From: Heterobasidion occidentale
Taxonomy: Eukaryota > Basidiomycota > Agaricomycetes > Russulales > Bondarzewiaceae
Length of the DNA: 64,000 nucleotides
Direction of reading: 5' to 3'
Assembly (NCBI GenBank): GCA_039111635.1
Contig: JBCAQO010000014.1
Location: forward strand, 1,364,001 to 1,428,000
Shown: piece after piece, positions 1-12,180 of the stretch
How the letters are laid out: every line of letters starts with the position of its first letter
Position numbering within the stretch: the first letter of the stretch is position 1
Program-made: the position numbers and the translations under genes
The notes under the pieces: model-generated
What the model was told of the DNA's origin: nothing
What the model saw: only the letters and a program-made list of their open reading frames with translations
Database searches by the model: none

Positions 1-3000
1 CGAGAGCCCATCCCGATGATCCACCTGTTATTCCATGAGCAAGCCACTTACACATCCATGATTCCGCACACCACAGCCACGCGCCGTGACGCCCGCCTCT
101 TGACGGGCGCAGATGCCCCATTAGTCGGGGCATCATCCCCAAGTCATGCCTGCGTAACGACGCGGCGCCGACTGACAGCCTGCATATCTGCGACGTCCAA
201 GCGCGTGCGGTCAGCGACCGCTGGACGCCGGAGCGGCGCGCGTGCCCCTGCCCCTACAGCTGCCAAACCAAGCTAGCCCCAGATCCCGACACCTGTAGGC
301 GCGTCGTGCGTGTTTGTTAGGCGTTTCCCGTGTACGTTTGCGCTCGCCCATCAGACAAAGAAGATTGACCGCATCTGCGAGGCTCGTGTTCGAGGTATTG
401 CCCCTGCCACCGAGCGAGACCCGACCCTGCTGATACTGATATTTTCGTGAGGTTCTGACGCTCCGCTCCATGCCACCGCGATACGTGTGGCATCACAGGC
501 GTCATGATGCGGCATCATTCCCTACTTATAAGTATCTGAATGCACCGCCACGATCGCCAACATCTCTCACTCCATCTCCCAGTGCATCAGCCCGCACTCC
601 GGCATAGCATCCAGATACACACACAGGCACTCCCCAGCGGGCTGTTGGGAATCTGGGATTGGCGCTGCTCTTCAGCGGCTCTTGGGCGCGCGTCACGTCG
701 GGACGTGACCTGGGGCGTGACGTCGGCGCAACTTTCTTCTCGCCGTTTTGCGCCCTTCTGATTGAGTTGAGATGCTCCCAGAAGGTTTTTTCTTTGCCCT
801 CAGGTGCCTTGTGGGTCCGCCATAGCACCCTGTGTGGGCGCCGTATCTGTGACGTCACCGACCCTGCGCCCCAGTGCCCCATTCTAGGGGTTTCCAGATC
901 GTCGGTGGAACGTCCCAGATTTTGCTTTTCTTCGTCCATTCATCAGGATCTTAGCCGACCTAGAGCTGGTGAGTCATGGTTCTGTCAGCGCAGTGGGATG
1001 GGTGAACAGGCGAGCAAGGAATCGGATCCTGTACGCCCTTGGGTTTCGAGGTTTTGCGCGCAAATGCGAAACAGAGCTCGGAGTTCCGGCCAGCAACATG
1101 TATTCATAGCGAAATTTTGGCCCCAGTTCGCCCTCCGGGACTCACGGTGCCCGAGAGAGGCGGTTGGTATTTCACGGGTCGGACATCCTTTTGGGGGCCC
1201 GAGGCCGCACGAAGGTTCAGACAGATATACATACAGGATCGCAGCGCCTGTTTTTTTTTGTGTCCCGTCGAGGACACGGGTCCCGGTCAGCACCCCCAAT
1301 TCCTCGCGATTCGTCCGGATTCTCCGATCTCGAAGATACGCCGCTCGGCCCCAGGGCGTTCCCACCGGCCCTATCCGTGTCGCGTTCGTCCCCTTTTCGG
1401 ATCGATTTTTGGAGAAGGCCATCGGCGCATCGCACGCTGTCCTCGACCGACGCTTCGCGTGAGGGTTTTCTTTCGGGTTCGGGTACGGGTTTCGATTGTC
1501 GCGCGTCGATTATTATCGCTGACTCGAGGGATGAGACGCTATCAGGCGGCGGGCCAGGGACAATGGCGAAGGGCGATGTGCAGAAGCGCGGCGCGCGATC
1601 TCAGCCCTCAGTGCCTATTCCCTTCACTCACGCAGACCCTGCACGAATCCGATTGTCCTCGGGCGTTGCCCACGCACTGATCGTGCACTGGCAGCTTCGA
1701 TCTTCGGAGCGTGGCTGGGGTTGCGTCGTTCTGGCGAGACTTCGGGCTGAGACAAGGGCTGATGACGCCATCGCGAAGGGCTGCTCAGGACCGCCCGCCA
1801 CTGCCACTGAGTGCAGACCCTCAGGGCCAATCCCATGCTGCGCTCCCTCTACGTACCGTATATGGGCCAACGTGCACCAGCACTGCCTGCCTGCGCGGAT
1901 ATCTGCGTCCTGCGTCCTCGCGATAGCGCGCTGCTCGCCGTGGAACGTGTCTCGCCATTGATATGTATCCGTCCCCAACAGCGGCCATTGGCGCACGCCC
2001 GTGTCTTGTTCGGGGTCATGCCTTGTTTTGCCTCGTTCTGCCTTGTTCTGCTGAGCTGCAGATAAGGGCTGGCTAGTTGAGCTACTAGGGCGTGCGACGT
2101 CCCGAGATGGACGTGTGTGTGCGGTCTTCTTGCGCATGACGCGCGGGCGCAGGCGCGTTTGTACGTACGACCTTCTCCCCCGTCGCAGCCACCGTCGTCG
2201 CAGTAGTCACGTCATGAAAGCTGTCCGCCTTGCGAATTACGCCCTGCTACGCCGCCGATGCGCCAGCAGCCAGTCTGCGGCGCGGCGCTGAGCTGGGCTC
2301 GACGGAAGAAGCTCGCGCACCGCGCCTCAGCACGCTGCCATAGGGATTATTACCACAGCTGATGTTTGTCTCTACGTCGGTCTCCCCGAGAGCCAACGTG
2401 TTTTGTGGACCCTTGAAATTTCCGTCACGAGCGTGGGCCACGCTTGCGACCGCCTACGGCTGGTCCGTACATCCGTGGACTGCAGCATAATACGGGGGAC
2501 GCGCTTTGCGCTGCATTCTTCCCTGCATTCTTCGTTCGCCACGTGGGTACTAACTCGCACCCGACAACATCCCGTGGCAGGCCCTGACAGGCTTGAACCT
2601 GCTTAAACGTATACTCGCTCATCAACATCAGACGTCCTCAGTCTCCTAATTACAGCTTATTACTCGGTCCTGCCTGCCGTAGATCTCCTTGGGACGTCGA
2701 TCCAGGACCCTCCTGGACACGCCTTGCTAAACGCGGCTACGTCCCACGCATCTCTCGTCGAGATAAGCTGATGCTGACGAAAACGAGCCAATCTATATAT
2801 CCGTTGGCATCAGAAAGTTATCATGTGCGAGGTGGGGAGACCGTCCGGGCCCGTTCCTTAGCCGTATATGCCAATTTAATTAGCACTAGGAACATAGCGC
2901 ATGGCGGGAAATAATGCATTGTATCAGGCGTATCAGATAGTGTTAACTTCCGCGATGATGATTGTTGTTGTATGCAACACGCACCTCACCATCGGCGAGA

Positions 3001-5472
3001 ACGAGATCGGAGCTCGAGGAGAATATCTTGCATTGTTTCCACCAGTAATTACTACGGCGACAGAGATAGGATCATTCCTGATGATTGTCCTCCATACGTC
3101 GTACATACAAGACACAGGCATCGCAATAAGCCCTAAGGTTGACGTATGCGGATGCACTCACCTTGTAGTCAAACAACGAGTACTCTCGCGGAATACCGTA
3201 ATGTCTCTTTGTATGGCACCAAACTCAGCTTTGGCGCTCACCTTTCTTGTTTGATACACCCCGGCCACAACATCGTCTCCACTGAGGCTCATAGTCCACC
3301 GTTGCTTCGATGTTTCAACAGTTTGGGCGTCGATCCGCCATGGTCGGCTAAAATTTTGAGGAGCTCCTTGATATGATGAGGCATAAGATTGATGAGCATT
3401 CAGTACTCTGTCAAATGGATAGATGCCTAAGAAACTTTTTTCGACGGGGCAAACAGGACGTCCCTGAGTGGCTGGGCGCTTGAGCGCTTGTTTTGTAACC
3501 CTTTCTCACGAATGCAAGCCTTTCGCATCTCCCGAGACGTTCCGATGATCTGTTTGGCGCTCGCCGCTCACTGCTATACTACCACTTGAACTCGTCTCGG
3601 TGCGCCTCGCTCTCGACATACATGGCCTAATATCCAATACCCTTCAATACTTGTTTTTGACGCCGCCGTCTCGTCTAGAATTTGAAAAGCAGTCGCTCGT
3701 GGCTTTATGAGGCTTTATGCAGGTATGTCTGCCCACATGGGGCAGGCTTCTTTTGATCTCCTCTCGTCGTGGGCATCGTTCTCATGATGCTCCCCCTATG
3801 TTCTTAGGACATCTCTGTGCCCCGAAAGGGATGTTCTTTGTTTATCTCCGATACGACTCATTCGACTTGTTTGTTAGTGATGATCAAACCTTCCTTACCA
3901 GCGTGCATAACGCCCTCCGTGCGGCAGTACGACCAGTATCCCCGGAATGGGTCTACTTTTGTGATTCCAAGCTTTACGTGTGCTTTTCCTGTGGCCGTTC
4001 AATGCCATGCTGGACCAAAGCCCTTGTCTTCATGTTCATATGACTTAGCATCTTCGGCGTCGATGCTACGTACCCTCTTTTGTTTTGTGTAGGTCTCTCG
4101 TACGCAAATTCTCAACAATCGTTTCTGTGATTCGTAGAAAGCATCGCATTGTCTCATTCCGTAAGTACCCAAGTTCTCGATGGCTCAGTCCAAATAATCA
4201 AGTAACTGTCGACGCCTTGTCGCTCCCCGTCGATATCGATCTCATGGAAGGCGCGCTGCTCCGCTTCTGCCGCTTTCGTTCCGCGGGGCACACTCCACGT
4301 TTACTCCGCGGGGTGTTCCCAATCACCGCATGCTCTAAACGTGACGGCAGAGACGAAACGAGGACGACTTTGTCTTTGCGTTGTTCGCACGGCACATCAT
4401 GCGTGTTGTGATATTACAAGTATCCTCCCTATATCCGAACACGCTCTGTGCTCTAACCTTCTATTGCTCACCTGTATGAAAGCGGGGCCCTTCCATGCGA
4501 CGTGATAGCGGCCGCCTACGTTTCCATCAGAACGGGGTACGATGACTTATTGAGGTATTGTCTTTCTGGTTCGATTCTTTTTATCCCTTTGTGTGTCGGA
4601 TGACAGGCTATAGGATATCACGAGCCTTCAAGTCTTTTAAGAGCGCATCCCTTTCATTGAAACAACATGACGACGCTGTGAGTATCTGTTTCTGTGCGCG
4701 CTGTATGGATGAAAGTGTCTGCGGAGATTCTTGTCGAGTACACTTATCTGGGCTCATAGTGGTTTGCAAGATCTCCTCTCAGCCAACTACCGTTATTATC
4801 AACTCATAGCCATTGTAAGCTTCCATTGTCATCGTTTGGGCCTCGGCAATCCTCCTTGCGTGATCTTTGTTCTACGCGAGGGATTCCTTTGCCTGCCATA
4901 TATCCTTGATTGGTTAGTCTTCGGACACTCTCCTTTTTGCCCTTATATCATTGCCTTGGAATATTCACACTTTGGGCGCTCATGTTTGTCACCGCTACTT
5001 CGTGTGGTGGGCTTTCGAAGGCGGTTTGAAGGTGGCAAACCCATCGCTCATTCCACATCTCTGAACTTTGAAGGGATCTGCAGTCCTGGATGAAAGAGCA
5101 GGCTCTGTTCGAGACTGAGTCGTAGGTTTGTAGCGAGCCTAGTTGCAGTCTATTTCCTCTTATGTAGCGTATCTCAAAATGAAAAGTGCGGTTGCGTCTG
5201 CAGGTGCCAGACGATATGGTGTCTTGTCAATTTGTCAAACCTTTTGACCCAAAATGACCCATATATGGTTCTGCAATATCGTGGGAAAATTTCTTCACGG
5301 CTAAATTTGACCATGCACGGTTCTTGTCATTGTTAATATCTTTAAGACCTGCTGCACGGACGCGTTTTGTCGACAAGAAAAGCACTGGGATCAGGAGTCT
5401 ACAGCGTCTTAAAGCACAGCCACAACTGGGCATCCTCGCCTCGTTGACCAGTGTGGATCTCTTTATTCAAGG
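1..5472. other. no supportable gene; GC-rich then AT-richer sequence
   Basis: Short open frames overlap on both strands, but none shows a recognisable domain, a conserved motif or a convincing exon chain. From about 0.6 to 2.3 kb the DNA is GC-rich, which makes random open frames long. From about 2.8 to 5.4 kb it is AT-richer and frames stay below about 120 codons. Two bZIP-like palindromic sites lie at 692-709 and 849-858. Nothing here resembles a tRNA, rRNA or intact transposon. Confidence 0.5.
692..858. promoter_or_regulatory. cluster of CRE/ATF-like palindromes
   Basis: GTCACGTC at 692-699 and GACGTGAC at 702-709 form a perfect 8-bp inverted repeat with a 2-bp spacer. GTGACGTC follows at 717-724 and a perfect GTGACGTCAC palindrome at 849-858. 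bZIP factors of the ATF/CREB class bind TGACGTCA-type sites. No gene is recognisable on either side, so a regulatory role is only a possibility. Confidence 0.25.
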
Positions 5473-6914
5473 ATGGCCTCTCAACCTTCCCCCGACCAAG
5501 TGACACTCTCCGAACAATTGCAACTTTTGCACGAGCTTCGGGACTGCGAACTCGACATGTCGTACCAAGCTGCTTGGGTTCACACCAATAAAGACATACG
5601 CCATAGAGATACTAGCACCGATATCCGCATTCTCGATGTTATCGCCATAGCGCTGACCACCGGCGAACCTGAAGAAGTTGTCGCGGCTACGTTTGACAGA
5701 GGCGACCACTGAGTCTCGTGCTGGCCAAGAATCGGCCTCCCACTCGCGAGGATGAGGACGCGACAGCCCGTCTTGCTACCATCACCGACCCCGCGACCCG
5801 CGATGCCTTCGATTTCCCTTTCCTGCTTTCGCGCTGTCGTACGAACATGGAGAAAAGGATCAGTAATCTTCATGAGTCTGTATCCGCTTTTCTCCCTGAC
5901 CTTCACTCTGCATTGCCACTCTACAGCCGCTCTCTGTTGAGAAGGAGCTCCCTCATTCCGTTATCTACAGACGACGCAGATACAAGGGCGAAGAGCCAGA
6001 ATTCTCGACGATGATCAGCAAGCTCGTCCTCTATCTGTCTGAGTTATCCGCTTCCCCATTAGACCCAGATGATGTCGACAAGTCAACGATGCGGTACTCG
6101 GTGCTCGACAATCTCGCGAAAACCCTTCTTCATTCTCCTTCTTGAATTTCCTTTGCGAAGATCGTCACCCCTAGAACTCCACCTGCAAGGAGAGGGCCGG
6201 GAGGCTGAAACGGCGTCTGGAAAGTCTGCCAATACTTTGGCGGCGTCACACAGCTCGTGAAGATGGCGAAAAAGTGGTTTCCAGATGGGCGGATCCCGTA
6301 TCGCTGGGTCCGTGATACCTTCGTCGGTTCGGGAGAGGGCCAGGTTTCTCTTTGCGACGACTATAAGAAGGTTGTGCACTCTGCGTGTGATGCCGAAACC
6401 CCTCTGTCTGCAAAGGATTTGCAAGGCCTCGCGCTAAGCTTTCCCCGAGGTGCTAAGCAATTGGGAACATCGGCGACCCATCAATACGTGCATCCATGCC
6501 GAGCTCCGTATCATTCTGCATTTCAGCGGGCCATTGTCATCGTCGTCGTCGCATACACATCTTCGCCGGCCCCCTGATGACTCGGACCAGCATGCTATTG
6601 GGTGTAGCAAGCGGAGCTGCTTCTGCTGCACCCTCTGGATAGACGCATATAACGAGCAGTTTGGGACGGGATGGATCACGAGTGGGTTTCACAGAAAGCC
6701 TTGCACGACTTGGGCGCTTCCAGGCGACGCTGCGACACACGGGACTGGTGTCGATGAGGCTGTGGTACGTGGGGTTCAAACACGTCTGGCGAATGCACTC
6801 TCGTGGCTGTACCCAGAGTCGAGGAGGATGTATGACGACCTAGATTCGAGTGACGATGAAATTTCGGGCTCGGAGCAGTCTTTTGAAGAGTACGACAAGT
6901 TGATCCTGACCTGA
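5473..6914 (+). pseudogene. OTT_1508-like deaminase-domain protein, multiply frameshifted
   Basis: I recognise a family expanded in Agaricomycetes whose C-terminal half is an OTT_1508-like (nucleotide/nucleic-acid deaminase fold) domain. It starts at ATG 5473. A HAE motif is seen in CIHAELRIILHF near 6.49-6.53 kb, and the paired cysteines in GCSKRSCFCCTLWI near 6.60-6.64 kb. In deaminases these supply the zinc ligands and catalytic glutamate. The coding sense jumps frame at least four times: near 5.71 kb (before LSLVLAKN), 5.93 kb (before PLSVEKELPH), 6.2 kb (around GRLKRRLE) and 6.45 kb (before SNWEHRRP). The breaks lack splice signals and fall inside well-conserved stretches, so this is a decayed gene. 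The last frame runs to a stop at 6914 with an acidic tail. The substrate of the family is not known. Confidence 0.7.
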
Positions 6915-7342
6915 AGCAGGTAGGCAGTGTACTGATGTTTTTTAACGTTTATTTTCACATGGGTAGTGTAGTCTGTTTGTTCTCCAGCGGGGTTGCGCAA
7001 GAATGTTCTCGATAAGCCATGTAATGTAACGGTAGTCCTCAACACACCTTCGATAATTCTTTTCCTTTTTTTCTGAATTTTCAGGATGGCACATCAGTTA
7101 CATATACTAGCCATGCGCGCACAATTCTATAAACATTCTCAATCCGTGCGCAGAAACCTGCTAAACCGGATGCCTGGCAGGAGGACGTACAACAAGCGCG
7201 ATGAGTAAAAAGTCCACCTCTGCCGAGATCTTGCGACTCCACAACGAGGCTGGATATTCCCCGCGAGCACGTACGATAAGAGGCACTGACCCCTGAACCG
7301 AAAGAACAAACCAAGAGTGCCTCGTTTCTCTCACGTCCGAAG

Positions 7343-7440
7343 ATGAGGCTGTGGTACGTGGGGCTCAAACACGTCTGGCGAACCCGCTCTCGTGGCTCGA
7401 GCGGCGACGAGAGTTCTCGCTCGGAGCCTGCTTTGGAGGA
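7343..7440 (+). pseudogene. second copy of the deaminase 3' tail
   Basis: This stretch repeats about 6757-6850: DEAVVRG-QTRLAN-LSWL is encoded at both places with a few differences. The rest of the deaminase is absent here. The copy runs directly into the segmental duplication that starts near 7422. It marks an earlier local duplication of the end of the upstream pseudogene. Confidence 0.65.
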
Positions 7441-9150
7441 GCCGCGCGAGGAGGCTCTGCGGGCTGGCTTCGGCCGCTTGACCCGGAGCAGGTCTACGAT
7501 GGAGTGATGGTCCTGATCACAATGGTCGTCCGTTTCGTCGCAGTCTTCTCTGGTGGGGTCGCACAAGAGTGCAGGTATGCGGTGGAAGTCCTCGACAATA
7601 CATACATTGGGCTGCTCGCTCAGATCTTCAAACCAGCAGACCCGTCATGTTTGCATGGTCCTACAAAAATACATGGTCTCTGCAGCTGTTACCGTCTCAG
7701 CAAGAACTGCCAAACGATACAATACTCAGCCACGCACACAACCGAGATAAAAAACGGCACAAGGGGCGGGGCCGGCGCCCACGCTACGGGTCCACAATAC
7801 GGGCCAGGCTGGCACTCCGCGCCCACAGCGCCTTGCGCCGCTCCGGAGTCCCGCGGTACCGCGCCATGCCCAGATCCTCGCCCCTGCTGCCGATCCGGTA
7901 CGCGCCGACGACGCCGCCCGACCCGGCGGCGGCGGCGCAGCGGCGCAGGGCGCGCCAGAGGTGCTCCGCGCACGCGTCCTGCGAGACGAGGCGCGGCTGG
8001 AGGCGCGCGCGCAGGGGCCCGAGCGCGCGCACGAGCGCGGAATCGGACGCCGCGAGGATGTTGGTGCGCACGCCGCCCGGGAAGGCGTGCGCGAAGACGA
8101 CGCCGGGGTTGCGCAGCGCGTATTCCTGGGAGCGGCGGGGGGCGGTCAGCGGGCCGCGAGCGCGAGCGCGGCAGAGGGCTGACCTCGCACATCAGGTCGT
8201 TGTAGGTCGCCGGGTCGTGCGCGCTGTAGCAGCGCCCGGCATAGAAGACGGACAGAACCTTGGGATGCCTGTTCGCGTCGCGCGCGGCGCGCAGCGCGGG
8301 GAGGAGCTCGTGGATGAACGCCCAGCGCGCGTAGTAGTGAAGCACCGCCGTCCGGTCGAGGCCCTCCGCCGTCGGGGCGCGGGAGGCGGCGACGACGCCC
8401 GCGGTGATGAGGAGGAAGTCGATCGCGGGGTGCTTCGCGGCGATGTCTGCGGCGCAGCGCTTGACGTTGGAGAGGAGCGAGACGTCGCAGGGCACGAATT
8501 CGTACGAGCCGGCGCTGGTGAGAGAGGCTTGTGAGTGGGGGCAAGGCTGGACGGGGGACGGGCGTGAAGGGCGCGTACCTCGATTCGCCGGCGACGGACT
8601 TCATGTTCGATATGATGGCCTCTGCGGCATCGCGGTTGCGACCGACGAGCACGATGTGCGCGGCGCCTTTCGTGTGCCGGTTGAAGGCCTCTGCCATGCC
8701 CTGCCCGATGCCCGATGTCCCGCCGACGAAGACGGCGACGGGCGTCGTCAGGTTGGCGGCGGGCGCGCTGGTTTCGGATGCAGCGACGGATGCCATGGGG
8801 CTTGCGTTCGCGGGGGGCTCTGATGGGTGCCGCGAACGCATTCGCCGTTGAGTAGGGTTATAACTGCGAGCGAAGCGAGGGCCGCGTCGAGGCGGAAGTG
8901 ACGCGTCGCGGAACGCTGCGAGATGCAGATGCCGGCCGGTCCGCGTCAGCTGCAGTCTTCCGCCTAGGAGGTTTGTACCTGGCCCTCGAGTCTCGGGCGA
9001 CCGCGCGTTTTCTGCAGGCAGCGAGCCGACCAGGGCAGCAAGAGCACCATTGCCGTGGTCCCTGTGTCATTCTGCGCCTCGCTCTGGCTGACCGGCGTTT
9101 CAGCGTGTTGCGTCAGCCGCCCTTTGCTAGTGTACGCTTGAGGATGTCTG
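7422..9150. repeat. segmental duplication, unit A
   Basis: About 1.7 kb that is repeated at 10405-12180 in the same orientation. It starts at GGAGCCGCGCGAGGAGG, includes the whole short-chain dehydrogenase gene, and ends in a shared block beyond its 5' end (CCCTGTGTCATTCTGCGC at 9060-9077 and again near 12071). Identity is high in the SDR first exon and lower at the flanks. The limits are by eye. Confidence 0.8.
7784..8796 (-). CDS. short-chain dehydrogenase/reductase, copy A (intact)
   Basis: Three exons on the minus strand encode a Rossmann-fold SDR. The start is ATG 8796; an in-frame ATG at 8841 is possible. The glycine-rich nucleotide motif is VFVGGTSGIGQGMAEAF, followed by the strand/arginine segment IVLVGRNRDAAEAI, as in NADP(H)-preferring SDRs. 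FVPCDVSLLSNV and FLLITAGV correspond to the conserved Asp and NAG-type motifs. Exon 3 begins EYALRNPGVVFAHAFPGGV and ends VDP at stop 7784-7786. I do not see a classical YxxxK catalytic pair; the matching segment reads YSAHDPATYNDL, as in a fungal subgroup of atypical SDRs. The substrate cannot be inferred. Introns carry GTACGC and GTCAGC donors. The gene is GC-rich (about 65-70%). Confidence 0.8.
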
Positions 9151-9164
9151 TGTCTGTAGCGCGT

Positions 9165-10404
9165 GGAGATAGCTCTTCGATCTTCTCCAACTGACCTTGA
9201 ACCTTCTTTAGTGCATCGTCTGTCTCTGCAATCTCCCTTCTACCGTCTTATAAGCTTGGAAAATTGCTGTTCCATTGAAAGCACAGCTTCTCTCTTCGGA
9301 GATGTTTTGGAGTATCGCACCATGTTGTGCGTGCTGTGATGAAGTTTCGGCTGCATGCCGCACTTGTCACAAAGTACATAATCCTCTTTCATCCAGTATC
9401 AGTCACCGTGATACGATAGAAAGCAAACATACAATACCAGCATGGTGGCATGGTGAACTCCCCGCAAGCGGCACAAGGTGCTCTTGTTGCCCTTGTACTC
9501 GGTTGAAAGACAAACCCGAGTCGCAGGCCGTGTCAATGTCTCCTGGCTCCTCGAACAGATCTCGGACTTGCGTGAGGCCCCTTTTGGCGGATTCCTTGAT
9601 CATCGACTGGAGAGGCCCTCTAAAGAGAATAGATGACAATCGAAGGAGGCTGTGCGAAGATAGGTAGAGTTTGCCTCCAACCGACACGATATCCGTTGCT
9701 AGCCCGCCTAGGCACGTCGTTGTGGGGCATAGATCTACATGCCCGCGTTCTCACTGCGTTCTCCTGTCCCGCAATCAAGACAAATGACGCGCATGCAGTG
9801 AAACATCGTCCCAGCCAGAGGCCTTTAAAAACCTTGCGCAGGGTTCCTTCACTGGTGTACCTATCGCATACAGCATAGCAATCCTCAATATCTTGACCGA
9901 TTGCGTTGACCAGGGACTGCATCTTTCCCTTCAGGATGGGCAAACCCTCTCCCAAATCGAGGTCCAAATCACAGATGTCCTCGAGCCTTACGAGCAGCAA
10001 GTGAGTATCGTTGACCTGTGCGATGCAGGGCTCTGACATACGGCAACAACTCCGCCATCATATCTCTCATTTCAGCGAAGGAGAAGAACTTTCTTGTTGT
10101 TGGCACGCCGCACCTTCTCCATCGCGTACACCTTCTTGAGAGGGATGACTGCCACTGATCATCAAGCAATCGACATGATGCGATCACAAACAAAGGCTGT
10201 TCATTTGCCTTCAATCAATGGATGGATCTTGCTCACTTCGCCAAGAAGTTCGATGAGCGTCGGTATCGAGTGCAGAAATTGGTCATGAGACTGGACTCCG
10301 AGAGCATGGGTGAGATTTGTGTGACAAAGCTAGCGGTGTCGACGACGTTCATAACTCCTTCGCCTACTGAGTCTGGGCAATGTTTGAGCCTTTTGTTCGG
10401 ACGT
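9165..10404 (-). pseudogene. inverted, internally deleted copy of the EF-hand/ZZ gene
   Basis: Read on the minus strand this matches the ends of the gene at 15.35-19.69 kb. It opens with TSEQKAQTLPRLS and SPMLSESSLM, continues through FAEMRDMMAELLP and ILKGKMQSLVNAIGQDIEDC, then jumps straight to the segment before the zinc finger (LIAGQENA) and ends in the C-terminal coil (DDALKKVQG near 9190-9230). About 2.9 kb of the parent is missing, including the EF-hand and the central domains. The frame is broken several times. Its upstream edge coincides with the start of duplication unit B at about 10405, so the duplication or its insertion truncated it. It is not expected to give a functional protein. 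Confidence 0.8.
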
Positions 10405-12180
10405 AAAGGAGCCGCGCGAGGAGGCTCTGCGGGCTGGCTTCGGCCGCTTGACTCGGAGCAGGTCTACAATGAAGTGATGGTCCCTGTCACAATGGTCGTC
10501 CGTTTCGTCGCAGTCTTCTTTGGTGGAGTCGCACAAAAGTGCAGGTATGTAGTGGTAGTCCTCGACCCACCTGCGATGGAAATCCATGCATTGGGCCGCT
10601 CGCTCAGATTTCCAAACCAGCAGATCCGTCCTGCATGGTCCTACAAAAATTCATCATCTCTCCAGCCGTTGCCGTCTCAGCGAGGGAGCATGAACTGTCA
10701 AACGATATAATATTCAGACACGCACACAAGCCTGATACAAAATGGTACAAGGGGCAGAGGCCGGCGCTCACGCTACGGGTCAACGGTATGGGTCAGGCTG
10801 GCACTCTGCGCCCACAGCGCCGCGCGCTGCTCTGGTGTCCCGAGATACCGCGCCATGCCCAGATCCTCGCCCCTGCTGCCGATCCGGTACGCGCCGATGA
10901 CGCTACCCGACCCGGCCGCGGCGACGCTGCGGTGCAGGCCGCGCCACAGGTGCTCCCCGCACTCGTCCTGCGAGACGGTGAACGGCCGGAGGAGGGGGCG
11001 GATGGTGTCGAGCGCGCGCAGGAGCGCGGAGTCGGACGTCTTTAAGAGGTTGGTGCGCACGCCGCCTGGGAAGGCGTGCGCGAAGACGATGCCGGGGTTG
11101 CGCAGCGCGTATTCCTGGGCGTGATGGGGGTAAGAGAGATAGAGATCAGCAGACGGCTCGCGCGAGCATATCGGCGCTCCGTGTTGTTACGTCTACAGTG
11201 CGTGGCTGAGGGGCTGACCTCGCACATCAGGTCGTTGTAGGTCGCCGGGTCGTGCTGTAGCCCCTCCCAGCGGAGAATACAGACATGACCTTCGCGTCCG
11301 CGTGCGCGCCTCGCGCAGCCCGCAGCGCGGGGAGGAGCTCGTGGATAAACGCCCAGCGCCCGTAGTAGTGCACCGCCGACGCCTTGTCGAGGCCCTCCGC
11401 CGTCAGGGTGCGGGCGGCGGCCAGGACGCCCGCGGTGATGAGGAGGAAGTCGATCTTGGGGTGTTTGGAGACGATGTCTGCGGCGGAGCGCTTGACGTTA
11501 GAGATGAGGGAGACGTCGCAGGGCACGAATTCGTACGAGCCGGTGCTGATGAAGAGAGATTTGTGAGTGATGGCAAGGCTGGACGGGAGACGGGCGTGAA
11601 GGGCGCGTACCTCGATTCGCCGGCGACGGACTTCATGTTCGATATGATGGCCTCTGCGGCATCGCGGTTGCGACCTACGAGCACGATGTGCGCGGCGCCT
11701 TTCGTGTGCCGGTTGAAGGCCTCTGCCATGCCCTGCCCGATGCCCGATGTCCCGCCGACGAAGACGGCGACGGGCGTCGTCAATTTGGCGGCGGACGCGA
11801 TGTTCTGAGATGCAGCTAAGGAAGCCATGAGATTTGCGTTCGCAGGAGGTTCTGACGATTGCTGAAGACGAGTTCTCCATTGAGTGGGATCATAACCGAG
11901 AGCAAATCGAGAGCCGCGTCTGGACGGAAGTGACGCGTCGAGCAGATGCCGGCCGGTCCGCGTCAGCTGCAGTCTAGGGATCTGTACCTGGGCCCCGAGT
12001 CCCAAGCGAGCGCACGTTGTCCTCAGGCCGCGAGCCGACCGACGCGACAGAGAACGACCATTGCCGTGATCCCTGTGTCATTCTGCGCCTCGCTCTGTCT
12101 GGTCGGCGTCTCAGCGTGTTGCATCAGTCTCCATCTACTAGAATACTATCGAGTATGTGCGTGTGTGTAGCGCGTAGAGG
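10405..12180. repeat. segmental duplication, unit B
   Basis: Second copy of the 7422-9150 unit, same orientation, with more substitutions outside the SDR exons. It carries the SDR B pseudogene. Both units share the sequence downstream of the gene (SDR-gene sense), so the event copied a block rather than a spliced transcript; introns are present in both. Confidence 0.8.
10773..11828 (-). pseudogene. short-chain dehydrogenase/reductase, copy B (4-bp deletion)
   Basis: Paralogue of the SDR at 7784-8796, with the same three-exon layout, the same GGTSGIGQG motif and the same NRDAAEAIISNMKSVAGESR end of exon 1. The start is ATG 11828. In exon 2 copy A has four extra bases (plus strand CGCG) that copy B lacks: after GGGTCGTG copy A reads CGCGCTGTAG and copy B reads CTGTAG (near 11255). 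The deletion shifts the frame, so the reading ends in about eight unrelated residues (TTRRPTTT) and a stop. Exon 3 sequence is still open (AFPGGVRTNLLKTSDSAL to VDP) but out of reach. This is a recent loss in a tandem pair; an unannotated splice change could in principle rescue it. Confidence 0.75.

Noticed and set aside
659..2137. Long overlapping ORFs on both strands (up to about 267 codons)
   Set aside because: GC-rich DNA keeps all frames open. The frames overlap each other, lack motifs and have no convincing start or splice context.
3717..5093. Chain of plus-strand ORFs
   Set aside because: No domain, no consistent splice sites, and composition like intergenic DNA.
8404..8851. Plus-strand ORFs over the SDR genes
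   Set aside because: Antisense shadows of the GC-rich SDR first exons.
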